Assembly: GCA_937893835.1 (NCBI GenBank)
Contig: CALCSS010000050.1
Span: 5,807 to 69,806 of the forward strand
Origin: an uncultured Fidelibacterota bacterium
GTDB lineage: Bacteria > Fidelibacterota > Marinisomatia > Marinisomatales > UBA1611
Length of the DNA stretch: 64,000 bases
Direction of reading: 5' to 3'
The notes beneath the pieces were generated by a model, which was not told the DNA's origin, did not search any database, and was given only the letters and a program-made list of their open reading frames with translations. Within the stretch, counting starts at the first letter, position 1. The number at the start of each line of letters is the position of its first letter. Positions 33,386 to 42,651 of this stretch are shown piece after piece. Made by a program: the position numbers and the translations under genes.

Positions 33386-34450
33386 ATGCAAACGAATCGA
33401 ATAACCAAAAAAATTCTAAACTGGTATAGCCAAAATAAAAGACAACTACCTTTCAGGTGCACTAAGGACCCATATAAGATTTGGATTTCAGAGATCATGC
33501 TTCAGCAAACACAGGTCAGTACCGTCATTCCCTTTTATGAAAAATGGATTAACAAATTTCCAACTCTTCAATCTGTCGCAAAATCAAAATCAGATATTTT
33601 ACTAAAGTCATGGGAAGGGTTAGGTTATTACAGAAGATGTGATAATTTTCATAAGGCATGTAAAATTATTGTAGAAAATCATAATGGAGTTATTCCATCT
33701 GATTATGACACCCTCAAATCTTTGCCTGGAGTAGGAGATTATACAGCAGGTGCTGTACTATCTATTGCTTTTGGCAAAGGAATTTCTGCAATTGATGGGA
33801 ACGTAACACGGGTAATATCAAGACTATATGGGATTAAAAATCTGACCATATTTAATAAATTAAAAATTAAAAATTATGTTCTATCATTGATTCCACCATC
33901 AAATCCTGGGGATTTTAATCAAAGCCTCATGGAACTAGGCGCTTTAATTTGTTCACCCAGAAATCCTACATGTAGGACATGTCCCATATCTTTTAATTGT
34001 AAAGCCTTTCACAGTACATATCCAGATCAATATCCAAAAAAAGTTAAAAAAAAATCAATTCCTCATTATAATGTTGTTATTGCAATAATTTGGCGAAAGA
34101 ATAAATTTTATATCCAAAAAAGAAATATAGAATCAATGTTGGGTGGTCTATGGGAATTCCCTGGTGGAAAGGTAAAAAAAAATGAATCCCTAAAAGAGGC
34201 TCTTAAAAGAGAGCTAAAAGAAGAGGTTAACTTTACGCCAAAAATCAAAAAAAAGATTATTTCTGTTAATCATTCATATAGTCATTTTTCAATTACAATG
34301 CATTGCTATTACTGTATTGAATTTGAATCAAAGATCATTCCAAAAGACCCATCGAAATGGATTTCAAATAATGAAATAGACAAATATTCTTTCCCTAAAG
34401 CGAACCATAAAATCTTTAATTTCCTGAATGAAAATAGTTGGGATTTATAA
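33386..34450 (+). CDS. mutY: A/G-specific adenine glycosylase (MutY)
   Basis: MutY removes adenine mispaired with 8-oxoguanine. With the ATG at 33386 the protein has 354 residues. Catalytic residues fall at Glu36 (SEIMLQQTQV) and Asp137 (AIDGNVTRV), within one residue of the E. coli numbers. The HhH motif LPGVGDYTAGA and a 4Fe-4S ligand set C-x6-C-x2-C-x5-C are intact, and a C-terminal NUDIX-like domain (GGLWEFPGGKV...REL) recognises 8-oxoG. I preferred 33386 because an upstream TTG/ATG-like extension at 33341 would lie inside the MarR gene and is not family-like. The end overlaps plsC by 23 bases. Confidence 0.95.
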   Translation: MQTNRITKKILNWYSQNKRQLPFRCTKDPYKIWISEIMLQQTQVSTVIPFYEKWINKFPTLQSVAKSKSDILLKSWEGLGYYRRCDNFHKACKIIVENHNGVIPSDYDTLKSLPGVGDYTAGAVLSIAFGKGISAIDGNVTRVISRLYGIKNLTIFNKLKIKNYVLSLIPPSNPGDFNQSLMELGALICSPRNPTCRTCPISFNCKAFHSTYPDQYPKKVKKKSIPHYNVVIAIIWRKNKFYIQKRNIESMLGGLWEFPGGKVKKNESLKEALKRELKEEVNFTPKIKKKIISVNHSYSHFSITMHCYYCIEFESKIIPKDPSKWISNNEIDKYSFPKANHKIFNFLNENSWDL

Positions 34451-35156
34451 AACTATAGCCTCAATAATTATTTGGCCAATTTGGTTTTTATTTTTTATAC
34501 CTTCATTATTTTTGATTTATATCCTTGTCTTTATTGTACCACGGAAACATTTTCATTTTATCATTCGACCAACTTCCTGGTTGTATTGTTTATTGGCAGG
34601 ACAAATACTATTAAAAGAGAACAAACCTCCCCCAATTAAAGACCAACCCTATCTTTATCTATTCAACCATGTCTCAATGTTTGACCAATTTATGGTTGGA
34701 GCTTTCATACCTCATTATATAACAGCTATTGGTGCCAAAGAAATCTTTAAATACCCAGTTTGGGGTCAATTATTAAATCGATATGGTGCCATTCCCATTA
34801 TTCGAAAACATTTAAAATCTGCAATACAAAGCCTCCATCTAGTGGAACAAGCAATTAATAATGGCATTTCTTTTATAATTGCCCCAGAAGGAACCAGAAC
34901 GCTCAATGGGGAGATTGGTGTTTTTAAAAAAGGTCCCTTCCATATAGCAAAAAATACGGGGATTACCATTGTACCAATTGCTTTACTTGGAGCATATAAA
35001 GCCAAAAGAAAAAATGATTGGAGAATAAAACCAGGCATTATAACCACTAGGTTTGGAAAACCTATTAAAAAAGATGAATATCAAGACTTGTCTGTTGAAG
35101 AAATACGTGATTTAATAAAAACAAAAATCCAAAGATTGCTCAGAGGAGAAGATTAA
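34428..35156 (+). CDS. plsC: 1-acyl-sn-glycerol-3-phosphate acyltransferase (PlsC-like)
   Basis: PlsC-type enzymes acylate lysophosphatidic acid at the inner membrane. The 242-residue protein has an N-terminal membrane segment, the catalytic H-x4-D motif NHVSMFD near residue 82, the glycerol-phosphate-binding motif APEGTRT near residue 153 and a later VPIALLGAY. It overlaps the end of mutY by 23 bases and is followed one base later by a DoxX-like gene. Its exact acyl acceptor is inferred from the family. Confidence 0.88.
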   Translation: MKIVGIYKTIASIIIWPIWFLFFIPSLFLIYILVFIVPRKHFHFIIRPTSWLYCLLAGQILLKENKPPPIKDQPYLYLFNHVSMFDQFMVGAFIPHYITAIGAKEIFKYPVWGQLLNRYGAIPIIRKHLKSAIQSLHLVEQAINNGISFIIAPEGTRTLNGEIGVFKKGPFHIAKNTGITIVPIALLGAYKAKRKNDWRIKPGIITTRFGKPIKKDEYQDLSVEEIRDLIKTKIQRLLRGED

Positions 35157-35157
35157 T

Positions 35158-35661
35158 ATGAAAAAGTACATATTCTTTATTTTTTTATTTCCATTTATTT
35201 CATCAATATTGTTTGCTCAATCAGTGCTAGATCAATATGGTGATAGAATAGAATTATTGGGTGTACCATTTAAAGGTCCAATGGAATTATGTCAAATTCT
35301 CATAGCTATATTTATTTTTATTGCCTTTATTCAATCTGGTTTAGATAAAATCATAGACCGAAATGGGAATCTAGAATTTTTAAAAGTTCATTTTTCCAAT
35401 TCATTATTAATTAAGATAATACCCTTGATGCTCTCAGTACTGACAATTTTAGAGTTAACTGGTAGCTTTATGCTTGCATATGGGGTTTATTATGCCTTTG
35501 CAATGAGAAGCACTATTTGGATCTTTTATGGTTTTGTTGTGATTGGCATAACCCTTATCATACTATTTGCAGGTCAGCGGATTGCAAAGGATTATTTAGG
35601 CGCTGCAGACCTAGTACCCTATTTCATTTTAATAATGCTTGGTATTATGAGTATGTACTAA
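35158..35661 (+). CDS. DoxX-like membrane protein
   Basis: The 167-residue protein has a likely signal or first helix (IFFIFLFPFISSILFAQ) followed by four hydrophobic helices in the DoxX/DUF layout. The second helix region reads ILIAIFIFIAFIQSGLDKI, like the family's FxxSGxxK motif. Function of DoxX proteins varies and none can be assigned here. It lies one base after plsC with an AGAGGAG-type ribosome site. Confidence 0.62.
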   Translation: MKKYIFFIFLFPFISSILFAQSVLDQYGDRIELLGVPFKGPMELCQILIAIFIFIAFIQSGLDKIIDRNGNLEFLKVHFSNSLLIKIIPLMLSVLTILELTGSFMLAYGVYYAFAMRSTIWIFYGFVVIGITLIILFAGQRIAKDYLGAADLVPYFILIMLGIMSMY

Positions 35662-35734
35662 TTATTTTTATACGACATTTCAATCTCTATTTATTGTCTT
35701 AATAAGTTAAATCAGGAATAAAAATACCAAAACC

Positions 35735-36094
35735 ATGAAAAACGAAAACATCTCAACAACAACCCTCCTATTGGCCTTTAATATCCTATTGGTATTACTA
35801 GGATTGTTAATGATCAATAAAAGAATTGTAAACAGTGATGAACAATCTGATTCTCTTAAAACAAAAATCAATCAAATTGAAAATCAATTAGATGTTTTGA
35901 TCGATGATTCAAAAACAGCTAAGAAACAGGTTATTGTAGCCAATGAGGATTTTATACAACTTAGTAACTCAATGGCTGTAAACGATAAAATATTAAAAAA
36001 TCTCAATAGTGAGATAAAAGGCGCTGTAAAAGAGATTAAGGAAGTCAAGAACATGACAGAACTTCAAAATAGGAAACTTTATATATCTGAATAA
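35735..36094 (+). CDS. Single-pass membrane protein with coiled coil, unknown function
   Basis: I recognise no family. The 119-residue protein has one membrane helix (about residues 9-26, TLLLAFNILLVLLGLLM). The rest is a long charged helical region with heptad-like spacing (residues 35-110), probably a coiled coil. It resembles small envelope scaffolds in general layout only. Its last 16 bases overlap the convergent FGGY kinase gene. Confidence 0.6.
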   Translation: MKNENISTTTLLLAFNILLVLLGLLMINKRIVNSDEQSDSLKTKINQIENQLDVLIDDSKTAKKQVIVANEDFIQLSNSMAVNDKILKNLNSEIKGAVKEIKEVKNMTELQNRKLYISE

Positions 36095-37506
36095 TCATTT
36101 TTTATTTTTGCATCGATAAGGGTCTTATCCCACTTGATTTTTTTATTCAGTTCATGAGGTAGGTGTTTTGGCATAAAACTTTTCAAATTTTCAACCTTAT
36201 CAAATTTATTTGAATATTGCCCACTCAATATCTTATATACTCCAATTGCCGTTCTATCTTTAACATCGTAATACCCAATTTTTATTTTTGTTAAACTTGA
36301 TATAAATTGTAAAAGCACCGGCCTTGCTGCTCCTCCAGACGCTGTTAATGTTTTTGGTATCTTCATTCCAGCAGATTGAAGACAATTCAAGATATCATTC
36401 ATTAAATATCCAATTGATTCCATACCAGCTCTAATTATTTGATTAGGATTTGAATCAAGATCTACATATATATCATCAAATCCTGTTTTCCAGTATGGTG
36501 CTGAAATGCCATTAAATCCTGGAACGAATATACCTTTTGTCATGGTATTTTTGATACGCTCATCCCAACGCATTCTTTCATGGGGTATAGATAAGACACT
36601 TTCTAAATGATAGAAAAGCGCATTACACGCATTGATCGTTCCCTCTACCATGAACATCTTACTCTTATTATCAGAATATAATACGCTTGATATAAGACCT
36701 TTTACATTCATTGGTTTTGGTCCAGCATTGTATTGTATACTTGCTGAAGTGCCAAAGTTTGTTCCAATTGAATCTTTCTTGAGTCCATTTTGACCTATCA
36801 ATGCAGCTTGTTGGTCGCCAATTATTGAAAGTAATCTAATCTTTGAATCAAAGATTGTACCATAATCATGTTTCACCGGAGTAATCGGCGGAAGACAATT
36901 ATTGGGTACATTGAATAGATTTGTTGCAAATCTAGACCAACGACCCTTTCTTAAATTATACATTAATGTACGCCCTGCTATTGACTCGTCAATGGCAGGT
37001 TTACCTGTTATGGCATGTGTTATAAATGCGCTTAGAGGGCCAAAATATAGTTCATTATTTTTAATTCTTCCCTTAAGCATTTCATTATTTTCTACCATAT
37101 GAATGAATTTAGGCCCACCAAAATGAGCGCTTAATGGAGTACCTGTAATATTCCATAATTTTTTTTCATATTTCTTATATTTTCCTAAAACTTTAGTTGC
37201 GCGACTATCTTGCCAGCTGATTGCTGGGGTAATCGGTTTACAAGTAGATTTTTCCCAGAAAAGAAAAGTAGAACGCTGGAATGCAATGCCTGCTCCAGTA
37301 ACTTTTTCTTCTTTTGATAAAAACATCATTTCGTAAAATAATCTTTGAATGTCAATTAATATTGTTTTAGGATCACATTCAACATGAAATGGACGAGGTC
37401 TTTGTAAGCTGTATTTGGCTTTGTCACTGTGAAGTATTTTACCATTTGTATTTAGTAAAAATGCTTTAGTTGATGATGTGCCTTGATCAATAATGATATA
37501 ACTCAT
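36079..37506 (-). CDS. FGGY-family carbohydrate kinase, glycerol-kinase-like
   Basis: This 475-residue kinase has the FGGY fold motifs: IDQGTSSTKAF at residues 6-16, SWQDSRA near residue 91, GDQQAALIGQ near 232, NFGTSASIQ, VPGFNGISAPYW and the C-terminal ASGGAARP. Several (DQGTS, WQD, GDQQAALxGQ, APYW) resemble glycerol kinase more than xylulokinase, so glycerol is a fair guess. Its ATG overlaps by four bases (ATGA) the stop of a small membrane protein frame upstream. No GlpF or GlpD is present in the window. Confidence 0.82.
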   Translation of the reverse strand: MSYIIIDQGTSSTKAFLLNTNGKILHSDKAKYSLQRPRPFHVECDPKTILIDIQRLFYEMMFLSKEEKVTGAGIAFQRSTFLFWEKSTCKPITPAISWQDSRATKVLGKYKKYEKKLWNITGTPLSAHFGGPKFIHMVENNEMLKGRIKNNELYFGPLSAFITHAITGKPAIDESIAGRTLMYNLRKGRWSRFATNLFNVPNNCLPPITPVKHDYGTIFDSKIRLLSIIGDQQAALIGQNGLKKDSIGTNFGTSASIQYNAGPKPMNVKGLISSVLYSDNKSKMFMVEGTINACNALFYHLESVLSIPHERMRWDERIKNTMTKGIFVPGFNGISAPYWKTGFDDIYVDLDSNPNQIIRAGMESIGYLMNDILNCLQSAGMKIPKTLTASGGAARPVLLQFISSLTKIKIGYYDVKDRTAIGVYKILSGQYSNKFDKVENLKSFMPKHLPHELNKKIKWDKTLIDAKIKNDYSDI

Positions 37507-37731
37507 AATAATATTTTTCTCAGTTTTATTCTTTCAGCCCTACCCGGACTGATTAATCCATAGACCAAAGCACCAATGTTAACAAAAAAGAATACAAGTT
37601 TAACAGATATGAGATTAGTCATCACACCTATGAAGACCGAAAATAGTGCAGTTGTGCCTACTAGGCCAAAGTAACCACCGGAATGTGATATTATTTGAGT
37701 AAGCCATAATATCCTGAGATTCTTTTTTCAT
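37503..37731 (-). pseudogene. Small two-helix membrane protein with apparent +1 frameshift after its ATG
   Basis: From the ATG at 37731 the sequence reads ATG then six A then G. Read as is, the frame gives a polar peptide that stops after 38 codons. If one A of that run is dropped, a 75-residue protein follows: MKKNLRILWLT, a membrane helix (LVGTTALFSVFIGVM), a second helix (LVFFFVNIGALVYGLI) and a basic tail (PGRAERIKLRKILL). Its TGA overlaps the kinase ATG (ATGA), as expected for a real coupled gene. Explanations are a sequencing or assembly indel, a recent mutation, slippage, or initiation at a non-AUG codon such as ATA. It fills most of the kinase-ferredoxin gap. Confidence 0.6.
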
Positions 37732-37858
37732 TATTTTAAATCACTGAGAGTTAAAGATAGAAATTACTTTCAAAACCTTTTTATACAGGCAAGTTTTACT
37801 TTTAAATTTGAGAGTACATAGAATTAAAAATTAAGCTTTATCATAAAGGAGTACTAAA
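37732..37858 (+). promoter_or_regulatory. Leader region of the ferredoxin gene
   Basis: This AT-rich stretch holds an AAAGGAG ribosome site (37845-37851), seven bases before the ferredoxin ATG. A possible -10 TAGAAT lies near 37819-37824. I see no confident -35. Confidence 0.4.
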
Positions 37859-38164
37859 ATGACCTATATTATTTGCGAACCATGTGTTGGGACGTGCGAT
37901 ACGGCATGTGTTGAAGTTTGCCCAGTTGACTGTATACATGGTCCACATGATAAAACTGGAGCCGGAGCTGAGGCAAAAGTTGATGGATTTGTTCCTGAGG
38001 AAAATGATTCTTTATATATTGATCCCGAAGAGTGTATTGATTGTGGCGCATGTGAGCCTGAGTGTCCTGTTGAGGCAATTTTTGAAGAAAGTGAAGTACC
38101 AGATGAATGGAATAAATATATTAAAGTTAACTATGATTGGTTTGGAAGAGAATATTCTGGCTGA
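37859..38164 (+). CDS. Ferredoxin with two Fe-S cluster motifs (FdxA-like)
   Basis: The 101-residue protein has two cluster motifs. The first is Cys9-x3-Cys13-x3-Cys17-x3-Cys21-Pro, with Cys6 and Cys25 nearby. The second is the classic Cys59-x2-Cys62-x2-Cys65-x3-Cys69-Pro. The EVCPVDC and ECIDCGACEPECPVEAI blocks resemble FdxA ferredoxins, but an insertion of about 15 residues lies between them and the first motif has unusual spacing. It is probably a small soluble electron carrier. It is expressed alone: its own ribosome site is in front and a strong terminator follows. Confidence 0.9.
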   Translation: MTYIICEPCVGTCDTACVEVCPVDCIHGPHDKTGAGAEAKVDGFVPEENDSLYIDPEECIDCGACEPECPVEAIFEESEVPDEWNKYIKVNYDWFGREYSG

Positions 38165-38186
38165 TAATTTATTTTTTATTAACAAT

Positions 38187-38218
38187 AAAACGGTTGTCTG
38201 TGGGCAGCCGTTTTTTTT
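38187..38218 (+). terminator. Rho-independent terminator after the ferredoxin gene
   Basis: AAAACGGTTG (38187-38196), an 8-base loop and CAGCCGTTTT pair over ten positions with one G-U pair. The 3' arm runs into eight T (38211-38218). Confidence 0.88.
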
Positions 38219-38230
38219 ATACGGAATAAG

Positions 38231-39334
38231 ATGGAAAAAGAACAGGTATTAGAAAAATTAAGATCAATTAAATATCCTGGTTTCAATAGAGATATTGTTT
38301 CATTTGGTATGGTAAAAGATATCAGTATTCAAGCAAGTGATATAACATTGGAGCTTAACATATCCTCTCAGAATGAGGAGAAGAAAAAATTAGTTGTTGA
38401 AAGTATTAAAAATGAACTTGGGAGCGACTTCACCTCAGTAAAAATAGTGCTTAAAAATGAAGGAATGAAAAGTCCCCCCACTCAGAAATCACCTCACCCG
38501 GTTCCCATATTAGAAAATGTGAAACATGTTATTGCGATAGCAAGTGGAAAAGGTGGAGTCGGGAAGTCAACTATTGCAGCAAATCTGGCCTGTGCATTAT
38601 CTAGACAAGGAAAGAAAATTGGTCTTTTGGACCTTGATATCTATGGCCCATCCCTTCCTATTCTCTTAGGTTTAAATGAACAACCCAAGATGACTCAAGA
38701 TAATAAATTGATTCCGCTTGATAAATTTGGAATGAAGGTAATGAGCTTTGGTTTTATCAGTGGGAATGATACTCCCGTCATTTGGAGGGGACCTTTGGTC
38801 TCTAGAATGACAGAACAATTTTTTAGGGATGTAGATTGGGGCGAACTTGACATACTATTGCTAGATCTTCCACCAGGTACTGGTGATATTCAGTTAACAC
38901 TGACTCAAAAATTACGCATGACTGGAGCCGTTATTGTCACCACTCCCCAAGATATAGCATTAGCAGATGTTAGGAAAGGTGCTGATATGTTCAGAAAGGT
39001 AAAAACACCGGTCTTAGGTGTTGTAGAGAACATGTCAGGATTGGCGTTGAATGGCAAGGTTAATCCTACAGATTCATTAATAGAAATTAATGGGAAGATC
39101 GTACCGGTTGATTCGGATGGTGTATTTAATCTCAAACTAGATCTTTTTAAAGTAGGTGGAGGTGAACAAGAGAGTAAACGACTTGGTGTCCCGCTACTTG
39201 GTCAAATACCATTTTCTGAAAAGGTCATGTTGTCAACCGATGAGGGAATTCCTATTACGATGGAAGAAAATATTGATGAGATTGGTCAGGTGTATATTGA
39301 TATTGCCACCCAGATTATATCAACTATTGAATAA
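38231..39334 (+). CDS. Mrp/ApbC-family P-loop ATPase lacking the CxxC motif
   Basis: Mrp/ApbC/NBP35 proteins are deviant-Walker ATPases that carry or insert Fe-S clusters. The 367-residue protein has an N-terminal MIP18-like domain (about 1-75), the P-loop SGKGGVGKST near residue 106, DLDIYGPS, DLPPGTGD and a late GGGEQESKRLGVPLLGQIP. The family CxxC that holds the cluster, usually just after the ENMS motif, is missing: ENMSGLALNG and an insertion occupy the site. The only cysteine in the protein is in LACALS after the P-loop. Cys-less Mrp variants are known in other phyla, so it is probably functional but may not bridge a cluster. Confidence 0.88.
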   Translation: MEKEQVLEKLRSIKYPGFNRDIVSFGMVKDISIQASDITLELNISSQNEEKKKLVVESIKNELGSDFTSVKIVLKNEGMKSPPTQKSPHPVPILENVKHVIAIASGKGGVGKSTIAANLACALSRQGKKIGLLDLDIYGPSLPILLGLNEQPKMTQDNKLIPLDKFGMKVMSFGFISGNDTPVIWRGPLVSRMTEQFFRDVDWGELDILLLDLPPGTGDIQLTLTQKLRMTGAVIVTTPQDIALADVRKGADMFRKVKTPVLGVVENMSGLALNGKVNPTDSLIEINGKIVPVDSDGVFNLKLDLFKVGGGEQESKRLGVPLLGQIPFSEKVMLSTDEGIPITMEENIDEIGQVYIDIATQIISTIE

Positions 39335-39489
39335 ATCAACATGGAACTTTACACTAAAGAGCTTGTTAATAGATAAATAATAAATTTACCTGAGATCTAT
39401 CTGGGTTGTATTGCCTGTAAGCCGGAAGTAATTTCGCCCGCCTTTTCCCCAGTATCACTATGCAAGAACCAATTAAAGAGAAGGTCCTA

Positions 39490-40209
39490 ATGGACCACAT
39501 ACCAAAACATATAGCCATAATTATGGATGGCAATGGTCGCTGGGCTAAAGCAAGGTCCCTACCCAGAATTTCAGGGCACAAGGAAGGAATCAATTCTGTT
39601 AGAGAAATAACGAGAGTTTGTGGTGAAATTGGTGTAAGACATTTAACACTATATACTTTTTCCACAGAGAATTGGAAAAGACCATCATCAGAGGTCAGTG
39701 CGTTGATGCATCTTTTGCTTAAAACAATAAAAGAAGAGATTGAAGAACTTCATAGAGAAGAAGTAAGATTTACAATTATTGGTGATCTAGATACAATCCC
39801 ATCTAGAACTGCAAAGGGCCTTATGGAGGGTGTTAAAATGACAGAGAAAAATACTGGTTTGAATTTAAATCTGGCCTTGAACTACGGTAGCCGCCAGGAA
39901 ATCATAAAGGCCATTAAAAATTTGGCGCTTAAGGTTCAATCGGGTGATTTGAACCCGGCCAATATTGACATTAACCTGCTAAGCGATTGTCTTTATACAA
40001 GAGATATACCCGACCCAGATCTTTTGATTAGAACCAGTGGAGAATGCAGACTTAGTAATTTTTTACTCTGGCAAATTGCTTATACAGAGATTTTTATGAC
40101 AGAATTATTTTGGCCTGAATTTCGTGAAAAACAATTAATGGATGCTATTCTCGATTTTCAATCAAGGGAACGTCGATTTGGAAATGTTGGACAAAAGATT
40201 CAAAATTGA
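39490..40209 (+). CDS. uppS: Isoprenyl transferase, undecaprenyl diphosphate synthase type (UppS)
   Basis: UppS makes the C55 carrier lipid for cell wall and LPS from farnesyl and isopentenyl diphosphate. The protein has IAIIMDGNGRWAK at its start, FSTENWKRP near residue 70, the LNYGSRQEI block and the C-terminal DPDLLIRTSGE and SNFLLWQ motifs. I chose the ATG at 39490 because AAGG at 39481-39484 has good spacing; the ATG at 39460 adds ten residues but has no ribosome site. It leads the envelope cluster. The cdsA gene that often sits beside uppS is absent. bamA follows after two bases. Confidence 0.95.
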   Translation: MDHIPKHIAIIMDGNGRWAKARSLPRISGHKEGINSVREITRVCGEIGVRHLTLYTFSTENWKRPSSEVSALMHLLLKTIKEEIEELHREEVRFTIIGDLDTIPSRTAKGLMEGVKMTEKNTGLNLNLALNYGSRQEIIKAIKNLALKVQSGDLNPANIDINLLSDCLYTRDIPDPDLLIRTSGECRLSNFLLWQIAYTEIFMTELFWPEFREKQLMDAILDFQSRERRFGNVGQKIQN

Positions 40210-40211
40210 TA

Positions 40212-42635
40212 ATGAGACGTTTTCTAATATTTATTTGTTTTTTTTCTCTCACATATTCTCAATATGAGAAAGACGAGATTAAAATTGCAAGCGTAAGTGT
40301 AAAAGGGCACTTGGTGACCTCAGAGAAGACCATCATTTTCACTGCAGGTCTAAGAGAGGGACAGACCATCACCACTGCTGATTTTCCTAGGGCAATAAAA
40401 CGTCTCTGGCAATTGGGACTTTTTCAAGATGTACAAATACATTATGATGAGGAGACTGAAGATGGTTTATCCATGGTCATTGAAGTAAAAGAAAACTTCA
40501 TCCTTGGGGATGTATTATATGAAGGCAATAAAAAAATAAAAGATAGAAAGTTTAATGATGAGATCAGCCTATCGACAGGTCAGAGAATAAAGCCCAACAC
40601 TGTTCATCACACTGAAGAGTCCATCCGAAAGCTATATGCTGAAAAAGGATATCTAAATGTAACCATAGATTCTGAACTCTCTCTTCCAAAGGAGGATTTG
40701 AAATTATTTGGAGGGAAAGGTAAAGACCTCATAAGAGACCTTACTTTCAATATTGAAGAGAATAGAAAGGTCAAAATTGGGAAAATTCTTATTGATGGTA
40801 ATGAATCTATTTCTGATTTTCGTTTACGATGGGAAATGAAAGAGACAAAGCAACAACCATGGTTTTTGTTTTGGAGATCAACCTTTGATAAGAAAAAATT
40901 TGATGATGACAAAGATCTTTTATCCACCTACTATCGTAATAAAGGTTACAGAGATTTTAGTATAATTAGTGACTCCATAGAATACTCTACAAATGGAAAA
41001 AAAATGAATATTATTCTAAATGTAGATGAAGGGCCACAATATAAATATCGAAATTTTTCATGGGAGGGTATGACATTATTTGATCAAGAAATACTTGAGC
41101 GTGCTCTTGCTCTGGAAAAAAGCGAGAGGTATAGCGATGAAGACTTTAACATGGCTGTATTCTCACGAGTCCAAGGACTCTATTTGGATCGTGGATATAT
41201 CTACAGCAGAGTTGACCCCAAGATCACTCCTGTAGGAGAAGACTCCTTGGACATACACTTTATGATTACTGAAAATCATAAAGTGTATATTAATAATATT
41301 TCGATTTTAGGCAATACTCGAACACGTGAGAATGTGATTCGTAGACAGTTAAGAGTATTCCCGGGTGATGTATACAATCAAGATTTGATTGCACGCAGTT
41401 ACCGCGAGGTTATGATGCTAAACTTCTTTGCAAATGCCGCACCTAATATTGTACCTGTATCTGAAGATAAGATAGATATTGAATTTACCGTTGAAGAAAA
41501 ACCAGCCGGTCAGGCTAGTGCTAATATGGGCTATTCCCAATACTATGGACTAACCGGTGGAGGTGGATTATCCTTACCTAATTTCAGAGGTAAAGGACAA
41601 AGCTTCAGCTTTAGTTATAATGAAGGTGTGAGTAGCGGAGGTCAAAACTCCTATATGTATCAAGGGTATAATGTAGATAGGCCAAAAACTAGGAGAGCAT
41701 CCATTAGCTTTACCGATCCAATGGTAAATGATACAAAAAATCTCGTAGGTGCATCGCTGGGATATGATATGCGAGGCGGAGGTTCTGCAATGTATTATTC
41801 TCCCTTAGAGACCACTAGTACATACGGGAGTATTATGTGGGGGCGAATTTTCAAATGGCCAGATGATTATTTTAGAGGAACCTGGAGGTTTATGGTTCGT
41901 AGAAGGGAATATTCAGGTAGTGAAGAGGACCTAGAAAAATATGCTGGTGGTAAAACACAAACCGATGGGATAAGTTTTGTCCAGACCATTCGAAGAGATA
42001 GCAGAGACCATCCAGAGTTTCCAACCATAGGATCTCATTTTTCACTTAATTCTACTCTATCCGGATGGGTCTTAGGTGGGCAAGAAAATTTTCATAAACA
42101 TATTTTAAATTTGGAATGGTATACACCAACCTTCTGGAAATTTGTATTAATGAATTCCATGAAAATTGGTATTGTGAAAGAACTTCCATCTCAAGATGGC
42201 AGTTCTTCATATATACCTTATTATGACCGCTTTATTATGGGAGGCAATGGCATACCATATGGTAATCCTTTAAGAGGATATGATGATAATCGAGTAGGTC
42301 CAGTCACATATAGCGGGAATCCGATTGGTGGGAATGCAATGGTTAAATTTGGTGCAGAATTTCGAGTGCCATTCGCAGAAAATCCTGTAGTTTATGGTCT
42401 TATATTTGCCGAAATGGGCAATGTTTGGTCTTCTGGTGATTTAATGGAAAGATTAAGTCTTCCAAGAAATGGGCCATTGGACCTAAAGAGATCATTAGGT
42501 GCAGGGATTCGCTTTTTTATGCCTATGATAGGCATGTTGGGTTTTGACATTGGATATGGATTTGATAGAGTAGACCAAGATGGGGAATTAAAACCTGCTT
42601 GGAAAACAACTCTCACATTCGGCCAACAATTTTAA
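40212..42635 (+). CDS. bamA: Outer membrane protein assembly factor BamA
   Basis: BamA inserts beta-barrel proteins into the outer membrane. The protein of about 807 residues has a signal peptide (MRRFLIFICFFSLTYSQ) and five POTRA repeats over about residues 22-430, seen in blocks such as SVKGHLVTSEKT, YEGNKKIKDRKF and ILGNTRTRENVI. A 16-strand barrel completes it, with the RGYDDNRVGP-type loop and a C-terminal phenylalanine. I set the start at ATG 40212; a TTG at 40206 overlaps the uppS stop. It is followed by skp, the normal pairing. Confidence 0.95.
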   Translation: MRRFLIFICFFSLTYSQYEKDEIKIASVSVKGHLVTSEKTIIFTAGLREGQTITTADFPRAIKRLWQLGLFQDVQIHYDEETEDGLSMVIEVKENFILGDVLYEGNKKIKDRKFNDEISLSTGQRIKPNTVHHTEESIRKLYAEKGYLNVTIDSELSLPKEDLKLFGGKGKDLIRDLTFNIEENRKVKIGKILIDGNESISDFRLRWEMKETKQQPWFLFWRSTFDKKKFDDDKDLLSTYYRNKGYRDFSIISDSIEYSTNGKKMNIILNVDEGPQYKYRNFSWEGMTLFDQEILERALALEKSERYSDEDFNMAVFSRVQGLYLDRGYIYSRVDPKITPVGEDSLDIHFMITENHKVYINNISILGNTRTRENVIRRQLRVFPGDVYNQDLIARSYREVMMLNFFANAAPNIVPVSEDKIDIEFTVEEKPAGQASANMGYSQYYGLTGGGGLSLPNFRGKGQSFSFSYNEGVSSGGQNSYMYQGYNVDRPKTRRASISFTDPMVNDTKNLVGASLGYDMRGGGSAMYYSPLETTSTYGSIMWGRIFKWPDDYFRGTWRFMVRRREYSGSEEDLEKYAGGKTQTDGISFVQTIRRDSRDHPEFPTIGSHFSLNSTLSGWVLGGQENFHKHILNLEWYTPTFWKFVLMNSMKIGIVKELPSQDGSSSYIPYYDRFIMGGNGIPYGNPLRGYDDNRVGPVTYSGNPIGGNAMVKFGAEFRVPFAENPVVYGLIFAEMGNVWSSGDLMERLSLPRNGPLDLKRSLGAGIRFFMPMIGMLGFDIGYGFDRVDQDGELKPAWKTTLTFGQQF

Positions 42636-42651
42636 AAACAAGGAGTAAACT

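Noticed and set aside
36079..37506. FGGY kinase called as xylulokinase
   Set aside because: DQGTS, WQDSR, GDQQAAL and APYW motifs look more like glycerol kinase; no xylose genes are nearby.
37618..37731. 38-codon peptide in the unshifted frame from ATG 37731
   Set aside because: Polar, short and unlike any protein; the frame one base over gives a coherent membrane protein that couples to the kinase.
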